This document shows positions 13,279 through 27,300 of a DNA stretch of 64,000 nucleotides, in pieces. Location: the NCBI GenBank assembly GCA_003260075.1, contig QLIY01000582.1, positions 39,634-103,633 of the forward strand, in the 5' to 3' direction. The stretch is from Phallusia mammillata. Taxonomy: Eukaryota > Chordata > Ascidiacea > Phlebobranchia > Ascidiidae. The notes below the pieces were generated by a model. That model was given only the letters and a program-made list of their open reading frames with translations. It was not told where the DNA came from and did no database searches. The first letter of the stretch is position 1; the number at the start of each line of letters is the position of its first letter. Made by a program: the position numbers and the translations under genes.

Positions 13279-13334
13279 CTGTGATTGGTTGAAAAAGCCC
13301 CATATGCGAAATAGATTACATTTTGGAAATATGC
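13279..13334 (-). repeat. Right terminal inverted repeat of MULE
   Basis: Reverse complement of 8324-8379. It is followed directly by the second copy of the 9-bp target duplication. Confidence 0.9.
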
Positions 13335-13375
13335 TAACGGAAAATTAGCCAATTCGGTACATCTCTAGTTGTAAC

Positions 13376-15362
13376 AACACACACAAAAAAACAGGTCATA
13401 AATAAAAATAATTAATGCAACAAGCATTATTTCGTTGTTGTTTTTTCTTCTGTGTGACAAATACAAGAAAGCTTTATTTGTTTGACCGTTTAATTAAAAA
13501 AGCTTGACATTTAGACCCCCAATAATATTAGCAATAGTTCAAAGCAGGATTAAAATGTCACTCGTTTGGACTATTAACTTATGTCTTTTACGGTCAAATA
13601 TTATGTTTTTTACGATTGTCTATTATTCCATTATTGTTCAATAAACAACTCCTAAAAGTTTCAGCATTTGCTGCCTTTGCACGAAACGCAGTCAGGCATC
13701 AATTAACTTTGCAGTCGTTATTTTCGATCCCCCGTAAGCATTGTGTTCGAAGCAACACGAGATTTGTTTACATGTCACAACTTGCTAGGTTTGAAACACA
13801 AAAGAAAAGCAGGATATCTTTTTACCAATAGCCTCTATTTTTAGAGGCGGCCCTGGGAAATGACCTTTCAGATAGACAACGTCGACACTTCCAGCGCTAA
13901 TGAAAAACTTCAAATACGAAAGTACTTAAAAAAACTATGCAGTGACATAATTTTTTAAAATGTTGTTGTGATAACTTCTGTGGTTTACATGGTTGTTTGT
14001 CTATTAAATTAGCAAAAAAAAATAATACATTTTTTTCTTTGGTAAACATTTAAATCCATAGTGAGTTTACAAGTTTAGTAATAATTAACCAGATCGCAGC
14101 TTTTTCCCTGATACACTCAATATTATTGCTGTTAAACATTTAGGAATAAAGCTATAAGAACTACCTTTAAAACACGCAATAAACTGTAAACAAGTTTGGT
14201 GTAAGTTCACGGGTCGCTCAATACAAACAGTTTTGCAGAGGAAACGAAACCTGATGCAGTGTGAATGGTTCGTTCCGTTGTTGCTACGGTCGTTATGGCC
14301 AAACTAAGTAGAAAACACAGTAGCAAAAACTATGTGTCGATTTCCGAGGACTATTAGGAAGCTTCCGTTACTCAACCAGAACTTTTATAAATTTTCGATT
14401 AAGCTATAGCTGCTGTTCTTGCGATATTTTTCTATCGTTTTTGATCAACGCCACAGTTGGTGGCAACACTTTTAACCTTTGTCGTTTCCTGGTTATAACT
14501 AATGCTTTTTTAATATGTGATAAAATTGCTCACTTGAAGGGGTATAGTAACATATTTTTGTAAGTTTTGTTCTTTAAATGCTAATGTAAAAATAACTTAG
14601 CCATGAGTTTCGGCCAACAGAAACGAAACTCTTGGAAACCACCCCAGGGTTGCACTACACGAACCATCACGGGGTATGTTTGATGGTAAATTGAATCAAG
14701 GTAATTATATCACTTAACGGCAGTCGTGCATCAGTGAGTCGTATCTGAGCTAGATAATTAAAGCGGGTATTTACAGTCCACTAATCTTAGTCCATTCTTG
14801 CACATACATTTACCGAAACTTGCAAATAAATATCGTTCCACAGGCCGGCGGCATAATAAAATAATTTCAGAAAAACAGTTATCCGTTGTTAACAGGAGTT
14901 ACGTTATGCAAGTTTCGACTAGTTGCAGTTCGCGGTGTTTTGTAACAAAAATGTCAGTAAGCTATTTACTTGAGTAGACAGAAAGTTTTTTCACATGAGT
15001 GAGATGGACGTGTCAAGCTGGTAAGCACAATCTGCTATACGAGAAAGAAATCAGTGATTGCTTTTTTTACCTATCAGCTGAGTTGGAGTATCGGATTTTA
15101 GTCTTAAACATGATGATGGTATATTCTTATTTACATTTATGTGTAGTGGCGATGCTTTCATAATGTGGGTGAACCGTTTAATATGCAGCACATGGAAGAA
15201 AAAGAAAAAAATATGAATTATGCCTGTCACCAACACTTTACTTGTACAGCACATTTATTAAACTAATCGCTCACTTGTTTGTGCTGATAAGGGTTTAATT
15301 GGCGAGTTTTTTTACATATTCTTACATGTTCAATGGTTTAAACATATCGATCTGGACTAAAC
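13376..15362. other. Intergenic region upstream of adhesion GPCR copy 2
   Basis: AT-rich sequence between the transposon nest and the start codon at 15363. It must hold the promoter of copy 2, but I cannot point to a TATA box or other site with confidence. No gene or clear repeat seen. Confidence 0.4.
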
Positions 15363-18300
15363 ATGTCGTGGAGTCAACAGTTAATTTTGTCCTCGTTGGT
15401 TGCTTTCTTCGCACTAGTTACCGGACAAACCTGGACAAATCCGTCGTTTGATTTTTACACAGAAGTTTGTAAGTATCGTCGGTATCTTTTGAAATGTCGG
15501 TTAACAAAAACTCAATTTGTTCATTACACAATATTTAACCACCTGTTCCATTAAGCAAAGCCTTCATGTGGGCCTGATTCTGCTTCCCCTAATGAAGTGG
15601 TCCATTTAACTGAAAGATGTGGAACACTTTTGTCGCCCTGCTTTGGTATCAGAAATTATCCAACTGGTATCAACGAAGGCTTTCTTATTTGGAATCTTAA
15701 TTTTTCTCGACCAATTGCCGGTAAATCCAGTGGTGGGATTCAAATTTTTTGTCAAACAGCTTTATCACAAAACCATATGTTTCATCCGGTTCTGTTACGA
15801 AAGTATATTGATATTACCAGTAATGCTAACAGGTTCGCTGATCTCATAAAATTTAGTGAGACGGTTTTAAAGAACCGGTGCCAACCGACTGAATCCCACC
15901 ACTGGGTAAATCTAATTCATGTGCCAAACTTAGAGTTTTCTGGGTAGTAGTATAGTCAAACTTGCGGTTTAGCTCGTAATAGTTTACTGCGGTTTAGCGC
16001 GTAATAGTTTTAAAGTGCAACTAAAATGAGTTTGTTTTAATGATTTTTAGCGGTTCGTCTCATTGTCCAAACGTTTGAAACAAACAGCATGAATGCAATC
16101 CTGTACATTGGAAGATCTGTTATTGGGTCTACAGGCATATTTGGTGTATCCAGGTAACAAACACAAACATGTTAGTTCTATCCAAAAAACAAACAGTTCG
16201 CTTTACACTGTATTATCAATTCTTTTATGTGGTGCAACCAAGTGTTAACATTAGGACAGTATTTGAAGATTTTGTTCATTGCTTTTTTATCATTTTTTTA
16301 CAAACGCTATAGAGTGTCGATCGAAATGATATGTGATTTTGTTAAAGACTTCCACAATCGTATTTCTAAAAGAAGCACAAATTTATCTTTTATACTTTTA
16401 TTCTTCTAGAGACTTTAAGATTTACGGAAGTCTTTCGGAAGGAAACTCAAATCCATTTACATTTGTGCAAAACTCAGTTGGCTCCTCAAAAGACGGGGAC
16501 ACATTCTTTTTTGATGATGTTGAACCACTTTTTATGAGCTTTTTTTCGTCAGACGAACCGTCAGACATAGGATTTAATATCTCCTATTGCGTCGGTAATT
16601 AGTTTCTAAACCAAATTTCGAATTACCGTAACCACAAACAAAGCAATTTTAGCCGCATGCATACAACATGTATGCATCAGCCTGAAGTGAGTGTTTATTT
16701 TTGTCACTTACAGATGCCGACATTTGTCGAACTAACGTGTCATTCTGTATTGATTCTGTTAGAGGAACTTGTGTCCGCGATGGGTTCGAGAAATATTCAT
16801 GCAAGTGTAACTCAGGATTTACAGGCTTAAATTGTGAAAAAGGTGAGTTTTATAATATTATTCAAAATGTTTTATGCAGGCAATCAATATGCCGAAAAAA
16901 AGGTGCAACAAAGAATAGTTCATAAGGCAAGCCAATAAACAGTAGCTTCATCATTAGTGCAAAATTTGCATGAAAATGTTGCTTGTGTTCACAAACCCAC
17001 GATTTCTTGCCTTTGACGCGCTTAGCTCCGTGCAAACAGCGTGCGTGTAATCAGCGTCTTTTTATGACGCAGTTTTGTTGAGCTTTTGCATCGTATGCCT
17101 GACATTGGTGTGTTACGTTGTGTGAAGGGAGTGCTGCAGTTGTACGAAGTAGAAATGTAAACTCATATCACTACCTCGTTAAATTTTAGTGATTCTTTTT
17201 AAATACGGAATTAGGGACCAAAGGTCACATCTGTTACGAAATTTGACCCGTTACGTAATTATATCATTGTAATTTGAATTTGTATTCATGTTCGATAAAA
17301 TTTTTGAAGGAATAATTTAAGAATTAAGAAGGGTTTTGAATTTTCTTAAACCCAACAGTTAAGAGTGAACCAATACAAGTTTGGAGGCCACATTATACGC
17401 TTAAGACTTTCTGGCATTTTTTTTTAATGATGCGACAACTAAGTTATTCGGAAGGCGAGAGCCAAAAATGTAACACGTACGTTACTTTACATCCAACAGC
17501 ACACATCGTCATTTCAAATCTAATTGCTACGACAGAGCTCAACAGCACCAATGGCGAAGTTTTTGTTACCTTTACCTTCGATGTCACTGAAACGTGGAGA
17601 AACAATCCAGAATACATTCAAAACTATAACATACATTATACTGACAACTTGGGATCTACAAAAGCTATTGTCACATCTTTGGTCAATGAAGCAAATTTTA
17701 ACGTAATTCTCAATTATCTGCATGATTATGTTAGATTAACTCCCCTCCGCATGATTTTTACAGTCTATCAGATTTTCGGTATTGCCATTCACGCACTACA
17801 CAATTGAACTGAGTGTAGGAGCAGTGGGCCACTTGTTCGATACAGCGACAGTTATGTTGGATGATTCTGTCATATCTCTTACGAGCGCGGAGACTTGTAA
17901 GTACTTGTAAGAGTTTAATATGCACCGTAAATAAACTATAGAACTTCGCCTACGAATTGTGAAGCAATTAATGCGAAATAATACTTTTACCGATGGTGTA
18001 GAATTATATCGAACCTATGTAGGCGCAGCTTCAAATTCAATTTTAAAGTTAATCACTGAAATCGATCCCTAACTCAAACTACCAACTATTGTGAAAACGA
18101 GTCATTGTGAAATGATATAAAACAATGCTATTACTTCCCTTACAAGCAGCTAATCTTCAAACGCTTTACATTTTTCTAATATATCATAACAGATAAAACG
18201 AAAAGAAACCTCATTTGGAAACTTTGTGTTACCGCCTACATAATTTGTTTATCAGTTCCTCGAGCACCAAGTGCACTTTCAGCAACAATCACAGGATCTC

Positions 18301-21300
18301 ACATCTCACTTGCTTGGACGGCACCAATTGAAGCAGGCCGTGGCATTACTATTGGCTACCAGATCGGAACAATGCGTTCGGCTGATAGTTGCGCGGGATA
18401 TCGAGGTTTAGGTCCGCAAGCAGATTGTCAGTCAGAAATGGTGAGCCAAATTACGTTGTAACCATCGACATAACGTTACGGTTTTCTTAACTGGTCGTTG
18501 GTTTGAAAAAAAAACGTTTTTTTTACGTTGATCTATGACATTTTAAAGTTGCTGGTTTAAGTGATATATTATCTAGCAGTAACGAATTTTAAATCCAGTA
18601 TTTTACACCACAAAAATCGCCAAATGTATGCTGAAAGCTGCATTAATATGTCAGTGCTTGATTTCATTCATTATCCAGATTTATAACATCAGCACAGGAA
18701 GCTTCGGCGCAGCGTTTGAAATTATTCTCTACCGTGAATACATATTTCGTCTTCGAGCCCAAACCTCCGCAGGGTTCGGTGGTTGGACTTCTACGACTGC
18801 ATTTGCAGGTACGACCTACTCCATTACGCGAACATTTTTTTGTTAAAAAATGTCTGGCTATCTGAAACATTTATCTTAAATCGAATTTACATCACGTAAC
18901 AAAATATAACTTCGTTGAAACATACCCTAGTGTTAAGTCAGAAACTTTGGTTTCCTTACCTAGACACGTGTTTCTTAACCAACTTGTTGTTACATGCAGG
19001 AAACATTTGTCCTTTTGCGGTTAATCGCACTGATGTCTCCCCTTGTCGGTACAGTTTAGGGGCATTCCAATCTCCCAATTTTCCAAGTCCTTATCAAGCG
19101 ATGACTAGTGCGTATTGGGTATTTGACCACAGTGTCAGAGGGGGTGAGGGACAATTAGTATACCGTAGTTATTTTTTGCAGAAGACTATTTTACATCGAT
19201 ATAAAAGTTTGGTGTTAACGAGCTTGGGACCACACTTAAAAGGCAACAAATTACATTAAATACAGTATACCGATTTAAATCGGTCGGTCACAGCGACCGT
19301 CAATTTGCGGTCGGTTACTCGTACAATCATAAAATTGAAATTGAAATTTGTACATGTTCGTTGGAACCTTATAAAGCGAATATTGTACAAATATGTTTTT
19401 TTCAGACATTCGCTTTACAGTTGACATTTTTTCCATTAACCCGGAAGACGTTTTAATGTTTGGATTTGGCAATTTACCAACTTCTTCTACAGCATTTAAA
19501 AGGTTACTTATTTGTTTTTACCAACCTAAGTTATTAATGTCAAAAGTGCTTACCTTAGTATTAAACTCAAATTATCAACAACAAGTCACAAACGGTAATA
19601 TTTAAGAAAGTCGCTACAAATATATCCTTTTTCAAAGGCTTGTTTAGTTTGATATTAGTATCCTTTTTATACATACCTATATTGAATTTATGCATATGTA
19701 ATAATTGATGTTTATGTGAAACATCATTGTCTTACAGTCGAAGAAACTTGACAGGGAATGTAAGCAGTAGTCAAACACCTATTGTGTGGAGTAACACTCT
19801 AACTTCGGGGTTGGTCTGGGTTAGTTTTGAGACAAACAACTTTTCTACCGGCAGGGGATTTTTGTTGGTTTACGAAACGGGTATGCTTATAATATACCGA
19901 TTTGTTAAAACTCAAACAAGATGTTTAAAGCAAACTCAAGCTGTAACAAAATTCGTTGATTGAAATGCGTAATCGTTACTATCAAGTTTTTTTGTCTTTA
20001 TTGAGTCTTTGCAGTTCGTCTGATAAATTGGACGAAACGTGACGTTTTACTCATACTGTATGAGTCATACACTGGCTTTTTTACTCTTATATCGAGTTTA
20101 ATCGTGCTAAATTTTTCGCAATTGGTAGTAATTAAGTTATATTTTTAATTCCCGGTGTTTCTCTCCATAATTGATATTACCACATAACATATTTTACAGA
20201 CGGAGATAGCTGCGACTCCAACCCATGTTTTTCTGGCGGAACTTGTAGTGACGCTGCTTTTAATTTTACTTGTGCTTGTCCTTCGTTGTGGGTTGGAGAA
20301 ATTTGTAACATACGTAAGTTGTTTTTAAATGCTATGTTGTGTAAAAAAGATTGATAGTCACATTAACATTATGTTTGGGAATTATGTTCCCGAAAAAGCT
20401 TATATGATCGCTTGTGTTTTCAGCTCTTGTCACCATAGAAGCTACTTGCTCGAGCTCAGCAAGCGATACTTTTACTGTAATGTGGCAGCACAACCATGTG
20501 GACGGGTTGATTTCGGTCAGTGATTTCAGGAGGCAATTGTATCCATTTTGTTTCTTTTTCTCTAACTGCTGCAGTTAACAAACTATTGTTTTCATAGGGA
20601 TACGCAGTTACATACAGTTCATTGGCTGGCGATGTCAACCACCAATTCCAAGTTGGTTCAACGGAGACAACGTTTACAGGACTTGATGTCTTCACCAGTT
20701 ATACAGTAACTGTAGAGGTGATAGGTGTTATTCCAGCTATCCAGGATCCGAGGTCCACTTGCGTGATTCTCACTCAAGAAGCAGGTTTGTTAATGATGAT
20801 ATTCTTTAATGATAACGTTTAGACTTTAAAAACACGATTCACCCTGTTAGCTACCAGTACGCAGCTTTAAAAACTCTAATTAACTTTTTTGAACATATTG
20901 CCGTTACTTTTAGCGCCAACCGCACCCAGATCGGTAGCCCTGGTCCCTCTATCAAGTTCGTCCCTCGTTGTTAGATGGGTGCAACCTTCAAAGCTGAATG
21001 GAATTTTGTCTTATTACACCGTTAACTATGAAACTCTTGTAAGTGCTTATCACATTTGTGCGTGGAAAAAATAATTTACTTATCGGCAAAATATAATTTT
21101 TAAGGTCATGTACATAAACCTATACTAATGGTGGAACGACTGAGAAGAGCATTGACTGTACCCACCTATATAAACGCCAATAGTATTGGCAAAGACAGGG
21201 AAAGCTAGTAGACCCTTCCTCCAGTAAAAATTAAACATGCTTATTTTCGCTCCTATAACTCTCAAACTAATTTGTATTAAGTAAGTGCGTCATTCGGAGT

Positions 21301-24300
21301 AAGATCCCTTAAAAAAATGAAACATTTTTTGGCCTCTAAACATGTTTGTTCGGGCTACGTTACATCAGTAGCGATTAAGCCCAAGGGGCCAAATACAAAT
21401 AAAAAATGTGTGCATAAATTTGACAAGTAGCCTTGAATTAAGGGTTTTCATTGTGTACCAGCCCCAATAACAAGAGTCAGTATGTACAAGACCAGAAACG
21501 TGGCAGTTTTTTTCCTTGTTTGCTCTTGTTCGATATTTTTATTGACACAAAGCTCACGCAAATATTGTTTTCATTTTACAAAACAATTGAGAACCACATC
21601 GTTTTCGAGGAATCGATTCATTCCGGTTCAGTTAACGTTACCCGTAGAGCATCCTTACAGCTTTTTGGATTCCGGGCTTTCCGAACGTACCGAGTAACTG
21701 TAACCGCAACTACCGGGGGAGGAACAGGCAGTCCCAGCGCTCCCGCGATTGTAAGCACGCCAGAAGCAGGTAAAAATCCGCCGTCTCTTTAGTATAGGAG
21801 ACGCTTTTGAAAGAGTGTTTTTTTTCGTCAGTTTTTTTATCCTATTGTTCAGTGCGGGATTAACCATTAGAGAAAGTAGACACGTGCCTACAGGTCAGTC
21901 AAAAATCCAGGCCACGTTGTTACAACACTCTTTGTGACAATGATTTGGCAACACTGATATAATTCTAATTTTTTAGTTGGCAACCCTGATTTTCGGGCCA
22001 CTTATAATGCAACACTGGTAATTCTAATTTGTTAGTTGGCAACCCTGATTTTCGGGCCACTTATAAAATGTGCCTACAGGCCAGAAGACCCTTCATCCGG
22101 CAGTGCCTTTGTTGTGCATGCAGCTCCTACCAGTGGAGTGAAGGCACCGAATGTTGCGGCCAGCGCCACGCAAGTCGTTATCAGCTACGCTGCACCAATC
22201 CCTGTAACTGGGGACTTTTCGTACGAGGTTCGATTCTTTGTAACCGGTACCACATCGTCTCAAACTGTCAGCAGCAGTAATTTGATGCAAACTATAACTG
22301 GATTAATCCCTGCAACGGATTACACGTTTGAGGTAAGTGCACAAGTTACCCTACACATAACACATGTTTCGATGTATAGCTTGTTCTAAGTCCAATGTAA
22401 ACTTTTTTCATTCATATGAAATCATAAACCAACGACTGATAAACATGATAAACTATGATAGAACTCACATGCAATATTTGACATAACTACACTTTCAAAG
22501 TAAAATTAACTCCTAAACAGACCATAGGTGCAAGACCATGAAAGTTGCCACAAGTCAAATGAACAAAATTAGTTAACATTTATCAAATTCGGTTGGAAAG
22601 ACAAAATAACAACAAATATAAAGTTCAGTTGGAAACACATTTAATTTCTATTGTTTAAATATTGGATCCTCGAAAAGTCTTCAATTATAACAGTTGCATG
22701 CAATGAGATGCATCCCAAATTGAAGCCGTGTTTTGTTCATAGGCGTTTTTTGCCATGGCATTTGGTACAGGGCAATAACAGAGCACGAAAGTTTTTGTGA
22801 AAACAATATTTTTTATTAGGTTACAGTATCCACTTTGGTCGGCAGAGGTCCCAAAACATCGGTTACCGCAACAACGGACGAAGACATACCTGGGCTTGTG
22901 GCAACACCAACGTTTACAACTACTAAAAAATCAATCACAGTAAATTGGGTTGAACCGGTTGCTCCTAATGGAATAATTACTGCCTACAGGTGGGCGATAA
23001 TATGAAGTGGTTAAAATATCTGAAAAAAAACTTACTAGTTAATTATACACCTTAAAGAGGAATAGAACCACAAACTGAACTGTTTTTTTTTATGACAGGG
23101 TTTCTTGGATTTCTGCGTCTGGTGAGAATTCGTCTCCTAACTTAACAGCAACAACCACCTCCTTTGTCGTCCAAGGATTAGAGGTTTACACTGACTATCA
23201 CATTACCGTTTTTTCTCGGAATGCTATTGGAGAAAACTTAGGAACAGTTGCTTCTCAACGAACTAATGAAGGCGGTATATATATTTGTGACCCAAAAACG
23301 ATTAGAACGCAAGTTTTTGCTTTTATTTAAAGGTTATGAAATATTTGGAAAGCCAAAATGAATTTATTTCTTTTACAAATATGTTTCTTAGTGTACAGAA
23401 TAACAGATCTGTGCAAACATTATGATTTGTTGTCAGTTGTATCTGCCAGTTCTGCAGGCCAGTCAACCTTGCACCATATAATTAACAATGTTTTTTCACA
23501 TGACTTTGCAGTTCCTCTTGAAGCTGTTAGGAATGTTGTCCTTACGTCAAGTAGTACGGGGGTTGTAGTAAGCTACGATCCACCGGCTGTGGTCACTGGA
23601 GTTTTTGCATACCTGTTGGAATATCGTCTAGTTGCAAATCCGGCCGGTCCATTCATTGCAAGTCCCAGCGCTACTGCAATAACTAGTTTAAGCCCATCTT
23701 CATCCTACTTGATAAGAGTAAGTATTCACTATGTAAACGGAAAATTGCTCTGTAGGACGTCATTGGATAAGTTTATTCTTGCCAACACCGATATGACAAC
23801 TTCGTTACCGTTTTTGTACAGATTACTGTAAGCACTGGTGCAGGTGTCGGACCGAATATAACAAGAAATTTTACTACCGAGCAAGGAATTCCAGGCAATG
23901 TAACAAACCTTGTAGTTTTGGCAATTACAACTACAACTGTCACCGTACAATGGGATGTGCCTTCAACCCCTGACGGCTTTATAACTGGCTACAAGTATAA
24001 GTGACGGGTTGATATAGTTGTCGACTGTCGTACAGTTTTTTATTTTTTTATTATTTTACGATTATTGTACTGCCCCCGGTTTTAATGCTTTATTGTTTAG
24101 TTTAATGCTTTATATTAACTGCTAACTGTGCACAAAGCTTGTATTATTTTTGCTGCATCCATTTTTTTAACACGACGTCTTTTTTGAAATTTAATTAGAG
24201 CAAAAACATCAGATAAAAACGGCAATTAGTAACACTAAAATCAAAAATGTCGATGGCGGCAAGGAAACTACAACAAAGTTTCATTAGCTGTAACTTATCA

Positions 24301-27300
24301 ATAATTATTTTAAGGATTATGTGGGGACCAGGAATGTCATTGACCGTCGGCATTTCTGTTACTTTCTACGAAATGACGGGGCTAGAACCTTACACAACTT
24401 ACAACGTGCAGGTCTTGGCCATAACAACTGCTGGAGAAAGTGACGGTGTTACAGTGAAAGCACAAACTGCCGAAGACGGTTTGTATGGAAAATATAAAAA
24501 GCTACTTTTGTAACGAAACAAGTGTTTTAATTAATAGCTATTTTGTCCTTGTTCTAGTACCCGATCCACCAACTCTCTTCTTGTTTTTAAACGCAAACAA
24601 TACTTTTACTGTGACTGTTTCCCATGCAACACCACTAAAGGGATTAGTACTATTTAACGTGCTCACTATAAGGTAATATTTGGAGTTCTGATAAGGAAGC
24701 GTGTATTTATAGCAATCATCAAGCTGACGCAACTGTTTCCTTTTTCAGCCAAGATACCTCTGAATGCATAAGAGTGCTTGATCTAACGTGCTACAACGTT
24801 ACAGTTGCATTACCGGGCGATCAAACAATGTATACTACAGATATTCTGTCAGCTTCTAGGTATGTCATAGATAAAGGCTTCCCGCCTTGAGTGATTATTT
24901 CCGCATATTGGCCTTTTTTCATTTATTTATGCGGTGCTCCCCCGCCTTTTTGGTGTTGGCGCGCTACAAAACTACACTTTGATTTAGCGTTATTATTTCA
25001 ACCTGCAGTTTGTCCCCAGAGGTAGCAAAGCTATTATTTCCTGTGGTGCTTTAAAGTCTCTCACTGCTTACTAGTGTGCTACAAAGCATGCAATGGTTGA
25101 TAATATTGATTTAATACAACAGGTTACGTTTATAGTGTGTCGTTTTTTTCGTTTAAAAGTGTGAAAAACCCGTGGTTGGATTAAAACGCTGATTAAGTTG
25201 CGGAGCGGACTTACATGGACGGTTTCCTGTGCTACGTTAAATGTAAAAATGTTTATTTTTCAGAACTTTTGTATTTTCTGTGATGGCAAATACGTCTGTT
25301 GGATATAGCAACGCAGTTACAACTACAGCAACCACTGCTGCATCTGGTAACGATAATACAAAAAAATAACAAAAATATTTGCTTGTCGTTTTGTAATAAT
25401 ACGTGTCCCCATGTGCGCCGCCACGTAGGGGCAAGGTTCAATGCTCTAACTTTTAGGCAACTCAATTGTGAAGTACACGATTTATGGCTTCATATGATTT
25501 ATGGCTATAACAAATTCTTGATGCGGTAAAGTATCAGCCAAAATTTGCCCCCTCTTGCAAAATTTTCTGCCGGCGCCTATGCGTGTCCCTGTAGTTTGAA
25601 CTTTCTAATTGTGCATGCTCATATCACAGAAATATTATTCGTATGTTGATGTTAAAACAGCTGTTGAGCAGACTACTATAACAGAAGCTATATTAACCTC
25701 AACTACCTCCTCAACTACACCATTACCAACTACAACCTTGTCAACAACGACGTCGGTAAACACGTTTCCAGTAACATCCACGACAAAATTAACACTGCCA
25801 ACAAACGCAACGACTTCGACCACATTACCGACTACAACAACAAACACAACTTCAACTACATTACCAACAACTGCAACGACATCTTCAATCAATTTTACCG
25901 CTCAGCAAAGCCAAGGTAGCCTTACTAACCATTACTGAGTGTCACTGTTCATTTTTATGCAAAGTCTGATGCGACAAATTCGATTTGTTCACACAGTGCT
26001 ACAACCAATACGTGGAGTAAGACCCGATGTCGAGGTGAGTCAACAGCTTCCTGGGCGCCTAAGAGAGCACGCGTTTGCCATCCAGCACCCCTGCCTCTTA
26101 CTTACACGTTTGTTCGTCTCAAATGATGCTCATAGTTCAGTTGTAGATTTAGTTGTCAAAGAAGTAGGTGCGGATCAGACAGGTGAGCGTAGGCCTACAC
26201 CCTGCTGTTAATGCTCCAGATGGAATATAGACACTTTTTCGTGATACAAATACAAAATAACACCAACCTTCTAAAGTTTTCCTCAAACAGTAACAAAGTT
26301 GCTGGGCATATACTACCATAAGGTCATATACAGGATGCGTTTGATTTCTTCTAAAAAATATATATGAAAAAACACCAAGTAGGTCAGTACTCGCAAACTA
26401 CATAGAAGACAATGTGCGCCTGGTTTTAGATACGGAAATAGGTGTATGGGCAACATCTATTACACAGGACCCGATTGGTCTCTATGTTGCTGCATCCTTG
26501 TCTTGCTCCTCATCGGCACGAAAACGTAGAAATCTCGATCCCGATAATAAACGTTTTATCGTTGGTAAGTGCAAGCAATATCTAATGAGTAAATGATTAA
26601 TGATTAAAGTCAAGTAGTGACTCTACTGAAATACTTCAATGTTGTGTTCGGAGTTAAAATTTAGAATTAACCCTAAAGTATTTTTTTACTTGAGTAGCCA
26701 TGTTGCTTGTTGGTTTTATCGGATACCCCTATTTTATTAAAAAAGGAGGTGTGAGTTTGTAATGGAGCAGTCAATAAGATAACACAATTTCTAGATTCGA
26801 CGCCAAGCGCGATGTAGAACGTTTAAACATTTAAAAAATACAGGTCAGGACCAGACATGCAAGAGAGATGAACTAGAGGTGTGCAACGGACCCTTGCCAC
26901 AAAATCGTTCTTACGAAGTTGCGATTCGCTTAAGAAACGTATTATTCACATCCGAGTTAACAGATTTTTCTGAACCAGTCTCCATTTTAGGTAAAGCGTT
27001 ACTGTTTTATCATTTTTTTGCTGAGTCTCACCAAAGAAATTAACTTGTTCGTTCCATAACAATTTTTGATTTTAAATCTGCTGTGAATTAAAAGCTTAAT
27101 TACTTTTAGGTTGCCTTGGACAATGCAATCAGCGTCCTGTTTGTGGAGCTTCATCCGAAAGCATCAAGCAATCTGAATGCACAGGTAAAAACAACGTGTA
27201 GCTCTCTACCAAAACACCAACTTCAATATGTCACCGTTTCCATGGTCATCATGTGGGTTGTCACAAACTGATACGGGTGGTTAGATTAGATGCCAACTTG

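Larger units (their letters stand above)
8324..13334 (+). mobile_element. Mutator-like element (MULE), 5.0 kb, full length
   Basis: Ends are inverted repeats of 56 bp (8324-8379 and 13279-13334) with one mismatch. A perfect 9-bp target-site duplication TAACGGAAA lies at 8315-8323 and 13335-13343; 9 bp is typical of the Mutator superfamily. The element contains one transposase gene (8750-11246) reading left to right, then about 2 kb (11247-13278) with no gene I can support. A run of 11 G lies at 8394-8404, just inside the left repeat, next to repeated CCAATCAGAG motifs. The near-identity of the ends suggests fairly recent movement. Confidence 0.92.
7921..13367. mobile_element. Older hAT-type element split by a MULE insertion
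   Basis: Left part 7921-8323 and right part 13335-13367 belong to one element rich in TTCGG motifs. Left end TGGAGATGTAACGAAT matches the inverted right end TAGAGATGTACCGAAT. Flanking 8-bp duplications GATGTAAC (7913-7920) and GTTGTAAC (13368-13375) match at 7 of 8 bases, indicating an old hAT-type insertion. It has no transposase of its own. The element at 56303-56762 looks like a relative. Confidence 0.75.

Noticed and set aside
15597-15947. Open frame extending past the first CUB exon
   Set aside because: The donor at 15721 and the phase match to 16051 make the extension intronic; the CUB fold continues in the next exon.
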